A DNA stretch of 64,000 nt from Anaerofustis stercorihominis (GCF_024623185.1 NZ_JANJZK010000006.1:60301-124300); one strand, 5' to 3'; shown: positions 22,253 to 31,747, counted from the stretch's first letter. The notes: generated by a model not told the origin, from the sequence alone. Translations and numbers: made by a program.

Positions 22253-23617
22253 TTATTTTTTTTTGTATCCTTTTTTTACTGTCTGTCTGCTCCTTGCAAT
22301 TGCAAGAGAGTCTTTTTCAACGTCATCAGTAAGTGTGGAGCCTGCTGCAATATAAACATTATCATCTATATTTATAGGTGCAACAAGGTTTACATTACAC
22401 CCTACAAAACAGTTATCCCCAACTTTTGTACGATATTTCTTTTTACCGTCATAGTTTACGAATACTACTCCGCACCCAACATTGGTATTCTCTCCTATAT
22501 CGCCGTCTCCGATATATGTAAGATGACTTACCTTAGTGCCGTTTCCGATAGAAGAGTTTTTGACTTCCACGAAATTACCCAGTCTGGTATTGTCTTTTAT
22601 ATCCGCATTCGGTCTTAAATGAACATAAGGACCTATTTGATTGTTGTCATTTACTTTTGCGTCAACAATAACGCAGTTATCTATCTTGTTGTTATTTCCG
22701 ATTATACTATTTTCAATTCTCGAAGAATAAATAATATTCTCTTTTCCTATAACACTGCCTTTTTTGATTATCGTATTGGGATAAATAACAGTGTCTGTTC
22801 CGACTTTAACGTTTCTGTCTATATATGTAGATTTAGGGTCGATAATCGTCACCCCGTCTAACATCAATTCTTTATTTATTTTTTCTCTGAACAATTCTTC
22901 ACATTTGGATAATTCATACCTGTTGTTTGCAGCTTCGATAATATTACCTTCACTTGCGGCAAATGCATCTACATTATAATCATTATCTTTAAATATTTCA
23001 ATCATATCAGTAATGTAGTATTCGTTTTGAGCATTATTTGTGGAAAGCTCATCCAAATGTTTTAAAAGTTTTTCTATATCAAATATGTAAGTCCCCGAAT
23101 TTACTTCTTTTATTTCAGCTTCATTTTTATCAGCGTCTTTGAGTTCGACTATTTTTTCCAGCCTTCCGTTTTTTCTAACTATTCTGCCGTAACTCTTCGC
23201 ATCGTCTAAAATAGCGGTAAGAACACCTAAATCCAGTTCGTTATCATAAGAATATTTAACGAAATCATTTATGATATCTTTATTTATCAAAGGAGCGTCA
23301 CCGCATAAAACAAGTATCTTTCCTTTTTTTCCTTTAAGGAATTCCCTTGCCATCATAACTGCATGTCCGGTCCCGAGTTGCTCACTTTGAAGGAAGTAAC
23401 TATACTTATCTCCCGTCATTTCCTTGACCATTTCGGCTTTATATCCGACTACAACTCCGATATCTTCAATACCCGCTTCTTCCACATTTAAAATAACATG
23501 TTTTAGAAGTGTTTCTCCGCATATTTCATGAAGTACTTTGGGTTTATCGGATTTCATTCTCGTACCAAGCCCTCCAGCAAGGATTAACGCCGATACGTAT
23601 TCGTTTCTTTTCTCCAT
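22253..23617 (-). CDS. glmU: Bifunctional UDP-GlcNAc pyrophosphorylase / GlcN-1-P acetyltransferase
   Basis: 454 residues. The N-terminal uridyltransferase domain has the signature LILAGGLGTRMKSDKPKVLH (about 11-30), QLGTGHAVM and LCGDAPLI. The C-terminal left-handed beta-helix (from about 250) has hexapeptide repeats and the acetyltransferase segment THLTYIGDGDIGENTNVG-like, here SHLTYIGDGDIG. It makes UDP-GlcNAc for cell wall synthesis. The ATG is preceded by AGGTGA; a GTG nine bases upstream coincides with that site and is rejected. glmU-prs adjacency is typical of Firmicutes. Confidence 0.96.
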   Translation of the reverse strand: MEKRNEYVSALILAGGLGTRMKSDKPKVLHEICGETLLKHVILNVEEAGIEDIGVVVGYKAEMVKEMTGDKYSYFLQSEQLGTGHAVMMAREFLKGKKGKILVLCGDAPLINKDIINDFVKYSYDNELDLGVLTAILDDAKSYGRIVRKNGRLEKIVELKDADKNEAEIKEVNSGTYIFDIEKLLKHLDELSTNNAQNEYYITDMIEIFKDNDYNVDAFAASEGNIIEAANNRYELSKCEELFREKINKELMLDGVTIIDPKSTYIDRNVKVGTDTVIYPNTIIKKGSVIGKENIIYSSRIENSIIGNNNKIDNCVIVDAKVNDNNQIGPYVHLRPNADIKDNTRLGNFVEVKNSSIGNGTKVSHLTYIGDGDIGENTNVGCGVVFVNYDGKKKYRTKVGDNCFVGCNVNLVAPINIDDNVYIAAGSTLTDDVEKDSLAIARSRQTVKKGYKKK

Positions 23618-23746
23618 AATTTTCACCTACCAGCTAACATTATAATAAAGAAGTGAGAAAAAGTACATAAAAAATTTAAATTTATTCCTTTTATTTATTT
23701 ATGTATGGTAAAATATTTGTAATATAGAAAGAAAGGAATGAAAAAA

Positions 23747-24229
23747 ATGACAAAAGTAAAGATAGAAATGGAAGACGGCGATATTATGCTCGCTAAGCTT
23801 TACGAGGATATAGCACCAATAACATGTGACAATTTCATTAAACTTGCTAAAAAAGGATTTTATAACGGACTTATATTCCATAGAGTAATAAAAGGATTTA
23901 TGATACAGGGCGGATGTCCCGACGGGAACGGAATGGGTGGTCCCGGACATACAATAAAAGGAGAGTTCTCTTCCAACGGGATTAAAAACGACTTAAAACA
24001 CGAAAGAGGCGTTTTATCCATGGCAAGAAGTATGGATAAAAATTCCGCGGGAAGCCAGTTCTTTATCATGCACGAAAATGCTCCCCATTTAGACGGAGAC
24101 TATGCGGCATTCGGAAAACTTATCGAAGGATATGACGTTTTAGATAAAATAGCGGAGACTCCGACAGATTATATGGACAAACCAAAAGAAGAAAGAAAAA
24201 TAAAAGAAATCACTATTATTGAAGATTAA
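23747..24229 (+). CDS. Cyclophilin-type peptidyl-prolyl cis-trans isomerase
   Basis: 160 residues, cytoplasmic because no signal peptide is present. The family core is visible: LIFHRVIKGFMIQGG (catalytic Arg), GPGHTIKGEF, RGVLSMARSMDKNSAGSQFFI and YAAFGKL. It catalyses proline isomerisation in folding proteins. The ATG chosen lies nine bases after AAAGGA. An ATG nine bases earlier abuts the ribosome binding site and is less likely. Divergent from glmU with 129 bases between starts. Confidence 0.95.
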   Translation: MTKVKIEMEDGDIMLAKLYEDIAPITCDNFIKLAKKGFYNGLIFHRVIKGFMIQGGCPDGNGMGGPGHTIKGEFSSNGIKNDLKHERGVLSMARSMDKNSAGSQFFIMHENAPHLDGDYAAFGKLIEGYDVLDKIAETPTDYMDKPKEERKIKEITIIED

Positions 24230-24337
24230 AATATAATTAATCATATGATTATGTAAAAAATAATTTAATACAAGTATATTATAATAAATCAATATTATTT
24301 TATTATGATATCAAATATGCTTTAAAAGCTGAAGTTT

Positions 24338-24372
24338 AATCCCAATAACATTTTATATTATTGGGATTTTTA
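24338..24372 (+). terminator. Terminator of the cyclophilin gene
   Basis: An 11-bp stem AATCCCAATAA / TTATTGGGATT is followed by a T-rich run. A second weaker hairpin (AAAACACC / GGTGTTTT then T, 24447-24480) lies downstream. The remaining bases between the cyclophilin and beta-helix genes are AT-rich with no gene seen. Confidence 0.75.
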
Positions 24373-24544
24373 TTTGTTTTGCAAGTGAGTTTTAATTCTT
24401 ATATTTTAAAATCACTTTAAATAAAAATATATAAATCAAATTTACCAAAACACCTTTAATATCATTTTAGGGTGTTTTTTTATTAAAATCATAACAAAAC
24501 AAATATAAAGGTATATAATTATATCAATGAAAAGAGGGAAAGGT

Positions 24545-25951
24545 ATGAAAAATAAAAATATATTATTTATTTTTACATTTATGATTTGCATAAGTATTTT
24601 ATCTCCGGTAAGTGCCAAAACAAATCTATACGATTTGATAAGAGGAGATAAGTATTTTAAAACTAAATGTATAAATGTAATAGAAAATAAAAAAAGCGAA
24701 GCTGATATATCTAAAAAAAATGTAATATACGTTTCTTCTAAAAATGGAGATGATAACAATAAAGGTACAAAATCATCACCGTATAAGACCATAAAAAAAG
24801 GATTATCCAAAACAAAGGCAGGATACACCCTTGTTTTAAGAAGCGGTAATTACAAAGAAAAAATTGATATAAAGAAAAAAGGGAATAGAAACAAATATAT
24901 TACAATAAGAAATTACAACAAAGAAAAAGTAGTCATAGACGGTTCCAACATAAAAAAACATAGCTCAATAATAGATTTAAATAATTCTTCATACATAAAA
25001 ATAATAGGACTTACTATTAAAAATGCAAAAGGAAATGATATAGCAGGTATCAATCTATCAAGCGGAGCAAACCATATCATTTTAACAAATAATAGAATTA
25101 CGAATATAAGAGTTAAAAATCCAAAGAAAGAAGAATATACAAACGGGATTTTGCTCCTTGGAGAAAGCGGAAAACATAAGATAAATAATATACTTATAAA
25201 TAATAATAAATTATATGATATGGATACCGGATGGGGAGAATGTATTTCAGTATCCGCAAACAATGAAAATATAAATATCATAAAAAATAATTTTAATAAA
25301 ACAGGGAATATCGGTATTGACCTAACAGGAAATTACGGATACTGCAAAACAAAAAAAGCAGATTTCCCAAGAAAATGTTTTGTGTATAAAAATATTATAA
25401 AAAACGAGAAGTCAAAATATGCGACAAGCTACGGTCTTTACGTAGACGGAGGACAAGATATCAGACTACAAAGCAATAAAATAACAAACTCCGGCGGAGG
25501 GATCGAAATCGGCTCGGAAAGAAAACCAATAAAGAAGTACAGCACAAAAAATATAAAAGTATATAACAATAAGGTATACGACTGCAGTGAAAATGGAATT
25601 ACAGTGGGAGGATATAAAAAAAGTTTGGGGACGGTTTATAATGTAACTTTGTATAAAAATAAATGCATCAACAGCGGAAAAAAGGAAGCTATACTCACAA
25701 TATCAAAAGCAAAGGGTATAAATGTAAAAAATAATATATTTTCAAATAAATATTCCAACTCTCCTATTGTTTATATCCCTTTTAATAAAAAATATAGCGA
25801 TAATTTGAAATTTAATAAAAATATTTATTACAGCAAGGGAAAGGCTTCTAAATCAAAATATTACTACAAAGGAAAATATATCAAATCATTTAAAAAGTGG
25901 ACTAAAGTGTCAAAAGACAAAGAAGGTAAATTTAAAAAAGTAAATTATTAA
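24545..25951 (+). CDS. Secreted right-handed parallel beta-helix protein
   Basis: 468 residues. The signal peptide is KNKNILFIFTFMICISILSP followed by VSA, with cleavage likely after Ala near residue 24. From about residue 65 the pattern IYVSSKNGDDNNKGT-SPYKTIKKGL is the usual opening of DUF1565/pectate-lyase-like beta-helix proteins. It is followed by many short repeats rich in Asn (NNSSYIKIIGLTIKNAK and similar) that form the coils. The mature protein is very basic. Likely a polysaccharide lyase/hydrolase or a surface-binding protein; no catalytic residues can be assigned safely. The ATG is chosen because GGGAAAGG lies just before it. Confidence 0.82.
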   Translation: MKNKNILFIFTFMICISILSPVSAKTNLYDLIRGDKYFKTKCINVIENKKSEADISKKNVIYVSSKNGDDNNKGTKSSPYKTIKKGLSKTKAGYTLVLRSGNYKEKIDIKKKGNRNKYITIRNYNKEKVVIDGSNIKKHSSIIDLNNSSYIKIIGLTIKNAKGNDIAGINLSSGANHIILTNNRITNIRVKNPKKEEYTNGILLLGESGKHKINNILINNNKLYDMDTGWGECISVSANNENINIIKNNFNKTGNIGIDLTGNYGYCKTKKADFPRKCFVYKNIIKNEKSKYATSYGLYVDGGQDIRLQSNKITNSGGGIEIGSERKPIKKYSTKNIKVYNNKVYDCSENGITVGGYKKSLGTVYNVTLYKNKCINSGKKEAILTISKAKGINVKNNIFSNKYSNSPIVYIPFNKKYSDNLKFNKNIYYSKGKASKSKYYYKGKYIKSFKKWTKVSKDKEGKFKKVNY

Positions 25952-25972
25952 AAACACATATCATTTTATCAT

Positions 25973-26030
25973 CGTCTCTTCACGGGGAACTACGCCTGCT
26001 TGCGCAGATTCCGCGCCCCTTACTTATCCA
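25973..26030. other. GC-rich intergenic patch
   Basis: About 55 bases with markedly higher GC than the flanks, containing CTGC-TTGC-GCAG and GGGG...CCCC pairings. No gene is seen. Similar in kind to the patches near 9.7 and 15.45 kb. Confidence 0.4.
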
Positions 26031-26038
26031 TTAATACA

Positions 26039-26069
26039 AAAAAAGACCTTAGCATAAAAGGTCTTTTTT
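26039..26069. terminator. Bidirectional terminator between beta-helix and L,D-transpeptidase genes
   Basis: Stem AAAAGACCTT / AAGGTCTTTT with an 8-base region between the paired AAGACCTT arms, flanked by A and T runs. Confidence 0.82.
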
Positions 26070-26105
26070 ATTTTACTTATTAAATTATATTTAGATACCT
26101 ATTAA

Positions 26106-27707
26106 CTATTTCTTTTTATTAAATGCAGGGTCTGTAGGACAGTATCCCCTATCTCCCGAAACTCTTCTCGGATTAGGTCTTTTCGGTTTCTTAAGAGGTG
26201 CTTTTCTCGTAGTGGAAAATACCTTTACGGTAGAACCCGCACATCTGTCATATATCCATTTTGCATCCGCAACGGTAAGTCTGACACATCCGTGAGAAGC
26301 ATTTCTTCCAAGCTTCTTATATTCAGAAACGCTTATAGATTTTTTATTTCCCCTTTGATAGTACCATGCAGAATGGAACAAATAATTACCGGAAATCTGT
26401 GTACAGTACTGACCGTAAACGCTGTTCATAAGTTCATGCCATTTACCTATCCTTCTAAGTTTAAAAGTCCCCCTTATAGTAGGTGAAGAAGCAACACCCG
26501 TAGAACAAACCATTGCCTTTACGGGGATTATATATCCGTACTTCTTATCTTTAGCATATACTATGACTGTATTTGTCTTAGTATTTACAGTTACCAAATA
26601 TTTCTTTTGTTTTCCTATTAATTTATCGACATTCTGAGCTTGTTTACCCTTTGAATTAAAGTAAAGCTTATATCTTTTTCCGCCGATCTTAACATATTTC
26701 CAAACCTTTTTCTGCATTACCCCCGTCTTTGGATGGAAATAATATCTCGTACCCTTTATGCTTGCTACGCCGTAAACCAGAGTTCCGTTTTTCTTTGCAT
26801 AATATTTCTTGCCGCTTTTTTTATACCAACCCGGCTTCTTACACAATGATACGACCTTACATTTAACTTTTTTACCGCTCCCGTCAAGAGCCTTACAGGT
26901 AATGGTTGCTTTGCCAGGACCGACAAAATGAAGTTTACCGGTTTTGGAATTAACTTTCACCACATTTTTATTACTTGTATAATACTTGACCTTTTTATTG
27001 TAAGCATTACTTGGATATAATTTAGCTTTTAACTGATATTTACTTCCTATTTTTTTCTTTACTGAAGTCTTATTTAGTTTTATCTTAGTGACCGCTCTAA
27101 CAACTTTCACTTTACATGAAGCTTTCTTTCCGCTACCGTCAAGAGCAGTGGCATAAATATATGCGCTTCCGTAACTTTTCGCAGTAACTTTGCCTGAACT
27201 TGTTACAGTAGCAACTTTTGAATTGCTTGTAGTATATTTATATTTTCTGTCATTTGCATTGGAAGGATAAATACTTGCCTTTAAAACAAAACTCTTTTTA
27301 GGGAATAGACTTATGCCGGTTCTGTTCAGTTTTACGGAAGTAACCGGCTGGCTGACGGTGATACTGCAGGTATCACTAATATCCGCATCTTTTGCCTTAC
27401 ATGTAATGACCGCACTGCCTTTTGACTTTGCGGCAATATTTCCATTATTATCCACGCTTACTACATTTGGATTACTGGAGATAAATTCCACATCACTAAG
27501 ACTTGACCCGTCAGGTAATATATTTACCTTTAAAGTATCTTTACTCCCCGCTTTATACGTAAGACTTTTCTTTTCAAAGCTCATACTGCTTACAGCTATT
27601 TTACTACCGTCTGTATCAGATACATCATTTGAAGCAAATACCCCCACAGGCATGAAGCTTAAAACCATCACCATGACGATAAACAACGAAATCAATCTTT
27701 TTTTCAT
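26106..27707 (-). CDS. Secreted L,D-transpeptidase with three Ig-like domains and wall-binding repeats
   Basis: 533 residues. The signal peptide is about residues 1-26. Three BIG2-type Ig-like domains follow (about 35-120, 122-203, 205-285), each with an NRTGISLFPKKSF-like start and a GSAxIxxKAxDGSGKK-like end. Next is a segment of aromatic repeats (GWYKKSGKKYYAKKNG, GVASIKGTRYYFHPKTG) like choline/glucan-binding repeats. Last is the YkuD catalytic domain with HGCVR at 472-476, in which Cys474 is the nucleophile. It probably forms 3-3 cross-links in peptidoglycan outside the membrane. A very basic tail (KAPLKKPKRPNPRR) follows. The ATG is preceded by GGGGGAA. Confidence 0.92.
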   Translation of the reverse strand: MKKRLISLFIVMVMVLSFMPVGVFASNDVSDTDGSKIAVSSMSFEKKSLTYKAGSKDTLKVNILPDGSSLSDVEFISSNPNVVSVDNNGNIAAKSKGSAVITCKAKDADISDTCSITVSQPVTSVKLNRTGISLFPKKSFVLKASIYPSNANDRKYKYTTSNSKVATVTSSGKVTAKSYGSAYIYATALDGSGKKASCKVKVVRAVTKIKLNKTSVKKKIGSKYQLKAKLYPSNAYNKKVKYYTSNKNVVKVNSKTGKLHFVGPGKATITCKALDGSGKKVKCKVVSLCKKPGWYKKSGKKYYAKKNGTLVYGVASIKGTRYYFHPKTGVMQKKVWKYVKIGGKRYKLYFNSKGKQAQNVDKLIGKQKKYLVTVNTKTNTVIVYAKDKKYGYIIPVKAMVCSTGVASSPTIRGTFKLRRIGKWHELMNSVYGQYCTQISGNYLFHSAWYYQRGNKKSISVSEYKKLGRNASHGCVRLTVADAKWIYDRCAGSTVKVFSTTRKAPLKKPKRPNPRRVSGDRGYCPTDPAFNKKK

Positions 27708-27728
27708 TAACAATTCCCCCATTTTAAA

Positions 27729-28538
27729 TTAGAACATTCCCGTATATAACGTTCTTTCTATTATATTTTCTATTACATAACAAAGAGGATCTTCGTTATT
27801 ACTTTGAGTCAAAACGATATCGCTAGCATTTTTTAAATTCTCACTTGCATTTTTCACGCTGACTCCAAGTCTGGCATTTTCAATCATAGGAAGGTCGTTA
27901 TCGCTGTCGCCAACGGCAAGTATTTCCTCTTCTTTTACATTTAATTTCTTTGCCACTTCCAGCAGAGTCTCATATTTATCCACCCCTTTTGGATAAAAAT
28001 CAATAAGCACTTTAAATGATACACATCCGCTTATCTTTTCATATTCTCTATTTAATATATTATCTCTCTCTTCATCTGTTTCATAATAAGCACAAATCTT
28101 AAAAGGATTTGGTACATCTAAAATATCCTTCATCTTTATATAATGTGCTTCTCCGTTATTTGGGAGCATAGTTTCTACACATCTTCTGTCATCCGTTTCA
28201 TACCACATTCCCGTTTCATTTGTGACGACAAAAGACTTGCAAGTCTTTCTTAAATGTTCTATAAGTACTTTGTATTCATCCTTATCGAATACTTTGATAA
28301 ATTCAGCTTCACCCTTAGTATTGAAATAACATATCCCGTTATCCGCAACATGATAACTTTCACTAAGTCCCAAGGACTCTGCAATAGGAAGAACGCCTTT
28401 ATAATATCTTCCGCTGGAAAGTATTACATATACTCCCATATCCGCACATTTCTTTATGGCTCTCCTGGTCTTTTCCGTGATTTTTTTATCATCTGTAAAT
28501 AAAGTACCGTCTATATCCGTTGCCAAAATTTTATACAT
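27729..28538 (-). CDS. HAD-superfamily phosphatase, Cof/YidA type
   Basis: 269 residues of HAD subfamily IIB. Motif I ATDIDGTLFTDDKKI is at the N-terminus, VILSSGRYY follows, and motif IV is AVGDSDNDLPMIENA. The cap is of the C2 type between about 85 and 190. These enzymes act on sugar phosphates or cofactors in the cytoplasm; the substrate is not predictable. The gene lies 28 bases downstream of asnS and 22 bases upstream of the L,D-transpeptidase, so the three may share a transcript. Confidence 0.9.
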   Translation of the reverse strand: MYKILATDIDGTLFTDDKKITEKTRRAIKKCADMGVYVILSSGRYYKGVLPIAESLGLSESYHVADNGICYFNTKGEAEFIKVFDKDEYKVLIEHLRKTCKSFVVTNETGMWYETDDRRCVETMLPNNGEAHYIKMKDILDVPNPFKICAYYETDEERDNILNREYEKISGCVSFKVLIDFYPKGVDKYETLLEVAKKLNVKEEEILAVGDSDNDLPMIENARLGVSVKNASENLKNASDIVLTQSNNEDPLCYVIENIIERTLYTGMF

Positions 28539-28565
28539 GATCTGTTACCCCTATTTTATTTTAAA

Positions 28566-29957
28566 CTAAAATTTTGCATTATTTACCGTTCTTGGGAAAG
28601 GTATGACGTCTCTTATATTCTTCATACCCGATAAGTACATGATAAGTCTTTCAAAACCAAGCCCAAACCCTGCGTGTTTTACTCCTCCGTACTTTCTAAG
28701 ATCTAAATACCAGTCCATGCTGTCACTGTTCATACCAAGCTCTTCCATTCTGGAAACCAAAACATCATATCTTTCTTCTCTTTGACTTCCGCCTATTATT
28801 TCTCCCACACCGGGAACAAGTAAATCCACTGCGGCAACAGTCTTATTATCCTCATTCATCCTCATATAAAAAGCTTTTATTTCCTTTGGATAATCCGTTA
28901 CAAAAACAGGCGCACCAAAATGTTTCTCCGTCAAATATCTTTCATGTTCCGTTTGAAGGTCAAGTCCCCACTCTACGGGATATTCAAACTCTGCATCGGC
29001 TTTTTTTAGTATTTCTATGGCTTCGGTATAAGTGATCCTTTTAAATGTGGAATTTAATATCCCCTTAAGTCTTTCAACAAGCCCTTTATCCACAAATTTA
29101 TTAAAGAATTCTATTTCATTTCCCGCTTTTTCAAGAGCATAATTTATCACGTATTTCATTAAATCTTCCGCAAGATCCATATCGTCGCTCAAATCGGCAA
29201 AAGCAATTTCCGGCTCCACCATCCAAAATTCCGCCGCATGACGGGGTGTATTTGAATTTTCCGCTCTGAAAGTAGGTCCGAATGTATAAACATTTTTAAA
29301 GGCAAGCGCATAAGCTTCCGCCTGAAGCTGACCTGAAACGGTAAGATAAGTCTCCGCACCGAAAAAGTCTTTTGTATAATCAATATTATCTTCTTCATTT
29401 AAAGGCGGATTTTTCATGTCCAGAGTTGTAACCCTAAACATCTCTCCCGCACCTTCGCAGTCACTTGCGGTTATAAGAGGAGTATTAACATAAACAAAAT
29501 CTCTAGTTTGAAAAAATTCATGGATTGCAAAAGAAATCAAAGAACGAAGCCTGAAAACAGCATTGAAACTATTTCCCCTTGGTCTTAAATGTGCGATTTC
29601 TCTTAAATATTCAAAGGAATGTCTTTTCTTTTGAAGCGGATACGAACCGTCGCTGCCTGATAAAAGCCTTACTTTTGTAGCCTTGATTTCAAAATCCTGT
29701 TTCATATCCGGAGTTAAAACCAAGACCCCGTTTACTTCTATACCGCTGGAAGCGTGAAATTTCGTTACTTCTTCATAATTATCTATGCTGTCTTTTTCTA
29801 CAACGACTTGTACATTTTTAAAATTTGTACCGTCATTTATTTCAATAAACCCGAATTGATTGGATGAACGTATGGTTTTTATCCATCCGTTTATAGTTAT
29901 TTCTTTATTTTCATAGCTTTTAAAATTCTCAAATAAATGCTTTGTATTTATTTTCAC
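28566..29957 (-). CDS. asnS: Asparaginyl-tRNA synthetase
   Basis: 463 residues, class IIb aminoacyl-tRNA synthetase. The N-terminal OB fold (about 1-125) has [20 protein letters not shown]. The catalytic domain contains motif 2 [21 protein letters not shown], shortened here to its key residues FRAEN and EFWMVEPE, and motif 3 [13 protein letters not shown] near the C-terminus. It charges tRNA-Asn directly, so asparagine does not depend on the transamidation route. No T-box leader was found upstream. Confidence 0.97.
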   Translation of the reverse strand: MKINTKHLFENFKSYENKEITINGWIKTIRSSNQFGFIEINDGTNFKNVQVVVEKDSIDNYEEVTKFHASSGIEVNGVLVLTPDMKQDFEIKATKVRLLSGSDGSYPLQKKRHSFEYLREIAHLRPRGNSFNAVFRLRSLISFAIHEFFQTRDFVYVNTPLITASDCEGAGEMFRVTTLDMKNPPLNEEDNIDYTKDFFGAETYLTVSGQLQAEAYALAFKNVYTFGPTFRAENSNTPRHAAEFWMVEPEIAFADLSDDMDLAEDLMKYVINYALEKAGNEIEFFNKFVDKGLVERLKGILNSTFKRITYTEAIEILKKADAEFEYPVEWGLDLQTEHERYLTEKHFGAPVFVTDYPKEIKAFYMRMNEDNKTVAAVDLLVPGVGEIIGGSQREERYDVLVSRMEELGMNSDSMDWYLDLRKYGGVKHAGFGLGFERLIMYLSGMKNIRDVIPFPRTVNNAKF

Positions 29958-30198
29958 GTCATTTCTCCTTAAATCCCTATACTCTTTTTACATTATATCA
30001 TAGAATTTACTTATTCATAGATAAAAAATACTTATAAATTACTTATTTTAAAGGGATAAAAAAGAAAAATTTATATATAATAATATATATGTACAAGGTG
30101 AAAAAAACATTTTATCCAAATACAGATATGGTGCATAAATGTTTATAAAATAAAGGAATAAATAAGTCAAATATTAAATAAAAAAGATTTAAAAAGTA

Positions 30199-30227
30199 TT
30201 GACAACTTACAAAATTTGGGGTATACT
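30199..30227 (+). promoter_or_regulatory. Promoter of the Gly-Arg-His-Gln tRNA cluster
   Basis: TTGACA and TATACT separated by 17 bases, 18 bases upstream of the first tRNA. Confidence 0.88.
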
Positions 30228-30245
30228 ATTCTAGCATTTGTAAGT

Positions 30246-30319
30246 GCGGGTGTAGCTCAGTGGTAGAGCCCTGGCCTTCCAAGCCAGTCGCGAGGGTTCG
30301 ATTCCCTTCACCCGCTCCA
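30246..30319 (+). tRNA. tRNA-Gly (anticodon TCC)
   Basis: The acceptor GCGGGTG pairs with CACCCGC, loop CTTCCAA gives anticodon TCC, GGTTCGATTC is present in the T arm, the discriminator is T and CCA is encoded. First gene of a four-tRNA cluster. Confidence 0.96.
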
Positions 30320-30338
30320 TTATATTTTTAAACACTAT

Positions 30339-30415
30339 GCGCCTGTAGCTCAGTTGGATAGAGCAACGGCCTTCTAAGCCGTGTGTCAGGGGTTCGAATC
30401 CCTTCAGGCGCGCCA
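30339..30415 (+). tRNA. tRNA-Arg (anticodon TCT)
   Basis: The acceptor GCGCCTG pairs with CAGGCGC, loop CTTCTAA gives anticodon TCT, the discriminator is G and CCA is encoded. Confidence 0.96.
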
Positions 30416-30438
30416 TAAAAATACTTTGAATGTTTGAT

Positions 30439-30516
30439 GGTGATTGTAGCTCAGCTGGTTAGAGCGCTGGATTGTGGCTCCAGAGGCCGTGGGTTCGAAT
30501 CCCATCTTTCACCCCA
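30439..30516 (+). tRNA. tRNA-His (anticodon GTG), acceptor stem with two T-T mismatches
   Basis: Loop TTGTGGC gives anticodon GTG. An extra G at position -1 faces discriminator C, the His identity pair, and CCA is encoded. The D, anticodon and T arms are regular. The acceptor strands GTGATTG and CTTTCAC pair at five positions, but positions 5-68 and 6-67 are T-T. The usual 3' strand would read CAATCAC. It could still function with a weakened stem. Confidence 0.88.
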
Positions 30517-30522
30517 AAACAC

Positions 30523-30597
30523 AGGGGTATAGCCAAGTCGGTAAGGCAACGGACTTTGACTCCGTGATCGTAGGTTCGAGTCCTGCTACCCCTGCCA
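30523..30597 (+). tRNA. tRNA-Gln (anticodon TTG)
   Basis: The acceptor AGGGGTA pairs with TACCCCT, loop CTTTGAC gives anticodon TTG, the discriminator is G and CCA is encoded. The first pair is A1-T72 rather than the T1-A72 usual in bacterial tRNA-Gln. Confidence 0.94.
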
Positions 30598-30608
30598 TAT
30601 TAAAAAGC

Positions 30609-30637
30609 AAACTGTCATAATGACAGTTATTTTTTTG
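30609..30637 (+). terminator. Terminator of the tRNA cluster
   Basis: Stem AACTGTCAT / ATGACAGTT followed by AT and seven T. Confidence 0.85.
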
Positions 30638-30848
30638 TCTGAAACCACTTTTCGATTATAATAATTTGTATAATAATTTCATAAAAAATGTTATATTTTA
30701 TTTTCTATAAATATTAAAATATATAAATAAATCAATAGCATTTATTATCAATTTTTAATTTATAAAAAGTATAAGTATATAATATATAATAGGTAGTGTT
30801 AATATCGGCTATTAAATAATTATATAAATTATTTATCTTAAAAAAAAT
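30638..30848. other. Intergenic, no gene seen
   Basis: Very AT-rich bases between the tRNA cluster terminator and the encapsulin terminator. No open frame with a ribosome binding site and no RNA gene recognised. Confidence 0.5.
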
Positions 30849-30886
30849 AAAAAAGGATAGTCATTAAAAAATGTTTATCCTTTTTT
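30849..30886 (-). terminator. Terminator of the encapsulin operon
   Basis: Arms AAAAAAGGATA and TATCCTTTTTT around a 16-base loop, just downstream of the encapsulin stop codon. A-rich on the plus-strand left flank, so it terminates minus-strand transcription. Confidence 0.75.
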
Positions 30887-30916
30887 ATAATTTAACATAT
30901 TAAATCTATTCAAAAT

Positions 30917-31729
30917 CTATTCAAAATTAACGATTGCACGAGGATCTTTTATCCTTAAAGTCACAGTTTCCAAAATCCTGAAATAATGATTAAAATCTTT
31001 AAGTTCCAAATACCCTACTCCAAAATCAGCACCAACCGCTAAATCTATATACTCGGGTTCTACGCATAATAATACCGCTTTATTGGTTCCAAATGCACCT
31101 GTAGTATAAACTCTTCCGTCTACAAGCTTTGATATACGTTCGAGTTCCAGCATATTTATCCCCGGCTGTACCCTCTGCAGATCCAAGTATACATCGGGAG
31201 AAAGAACCAAAGCATATCTGCCTAAAAAACAATTGCTTGAAAGATAAGCTATACCATGAGCAACATCTTTGAATGCATCTTCATTTTCTTTCCAGTTACC
31301 TCTTTTTATCCCAAAAGTCCCTTTTGCATTTAAAAGACCTTCCATACCTAAATCTTTGTTTCCAAAAAGAATTAAATCATCTTCTTTTTTTGCTGCCTTT
31401 TGAGCTGCTGAAGCAGCAGCAGATAGATCGAGCGGCCATCCGTTCTTTTCACTCTGCTCCATATCTCTCCATAATAAAGAAAAATCTTCATATAACTGAG
31501 GCATTTGAACTATTTTACGACCGGCAATTTCTCCGAAACCTTCTGATAATACTTCTGTTTTATCAACCGAATCGATTGGAATAAAACTTACTCCGGCACC
31601 GAGAGGACCAAACAAACTTAAAAAACGTCTGCAAACCAAATGTCTTTTAAAGGTATCCACTACGGTTTTGTCGATCTTATCCCATACTTCACTGCTAAAA
31701 GGTGCATCTTCTCTTGCTAAATATTTCAT
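30917..31729 (-). CDS. Encapsulin shell protein (family 1)
   Basis: 270 residues with the HK97-fold encapsulin pattern: N-terminal helix APFSSEVWDKIDKTVVDTFKRHL, then RRFLSLFGPLGAG, the E-loop region with VQMPQLYEDFSLLWRDME, FGNKDLGMEGLLN, and C-terminal YLELKDFNHYFRILETVTLR with a final IKDPRAIVNFE-type strand. Such proteins self-assemble into a closed cytoplasmic nanocompartment that stores iron or isolates enzymes. The gene is 18 bases downstream of a ferritin-like gene whose product ends in an encapsulation peptide, so the load is known from context. It is not phage-derived here, since no phage genes surround it. Confidence 0.95.
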   Translation of the reverse strand: MKYLAREDAPFSSEVWDKIDKTVVDTFKRHLVCRRFLSLFGPLGAGVSFIPIDSVDKTEVLSEGFGEIAGRKIVQMPQLYEDFSLLWRDMEQSEKNGWPLDLSAAASAAQKAAKKEDDLILFGNKDLGMEGLLNAKGTFGIKRGNWKENEDAFKDVAHGIAYLSSNCFLGRYALVLSPDVYLDLQRVQPGINMLELERISKLVDGRVYTTGAFGTNKAVLLCVEPEYIDLAVGADFGVGYLELKDFNHYFRILETVTLRIKDPRAIVNFE

Positions 31730-31747
31730 TAAATCATCACTCCTTTC

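Noticed and set aside
29958..30198. Possible T-box leader upstream of asnS
   Set aside because: No AGGGTGGnACCGCG-like element on the minus strand and no large terminator hairpin before the start codon.
30231..30416. 61-codon minus-strand frame across the tRNA cluster
   Set aside because: It is the antisense reading of tRNA-Gly and tRNA-Arg (GFEPLTHGLEG, GIEPSRLAWKA), a known artefact.
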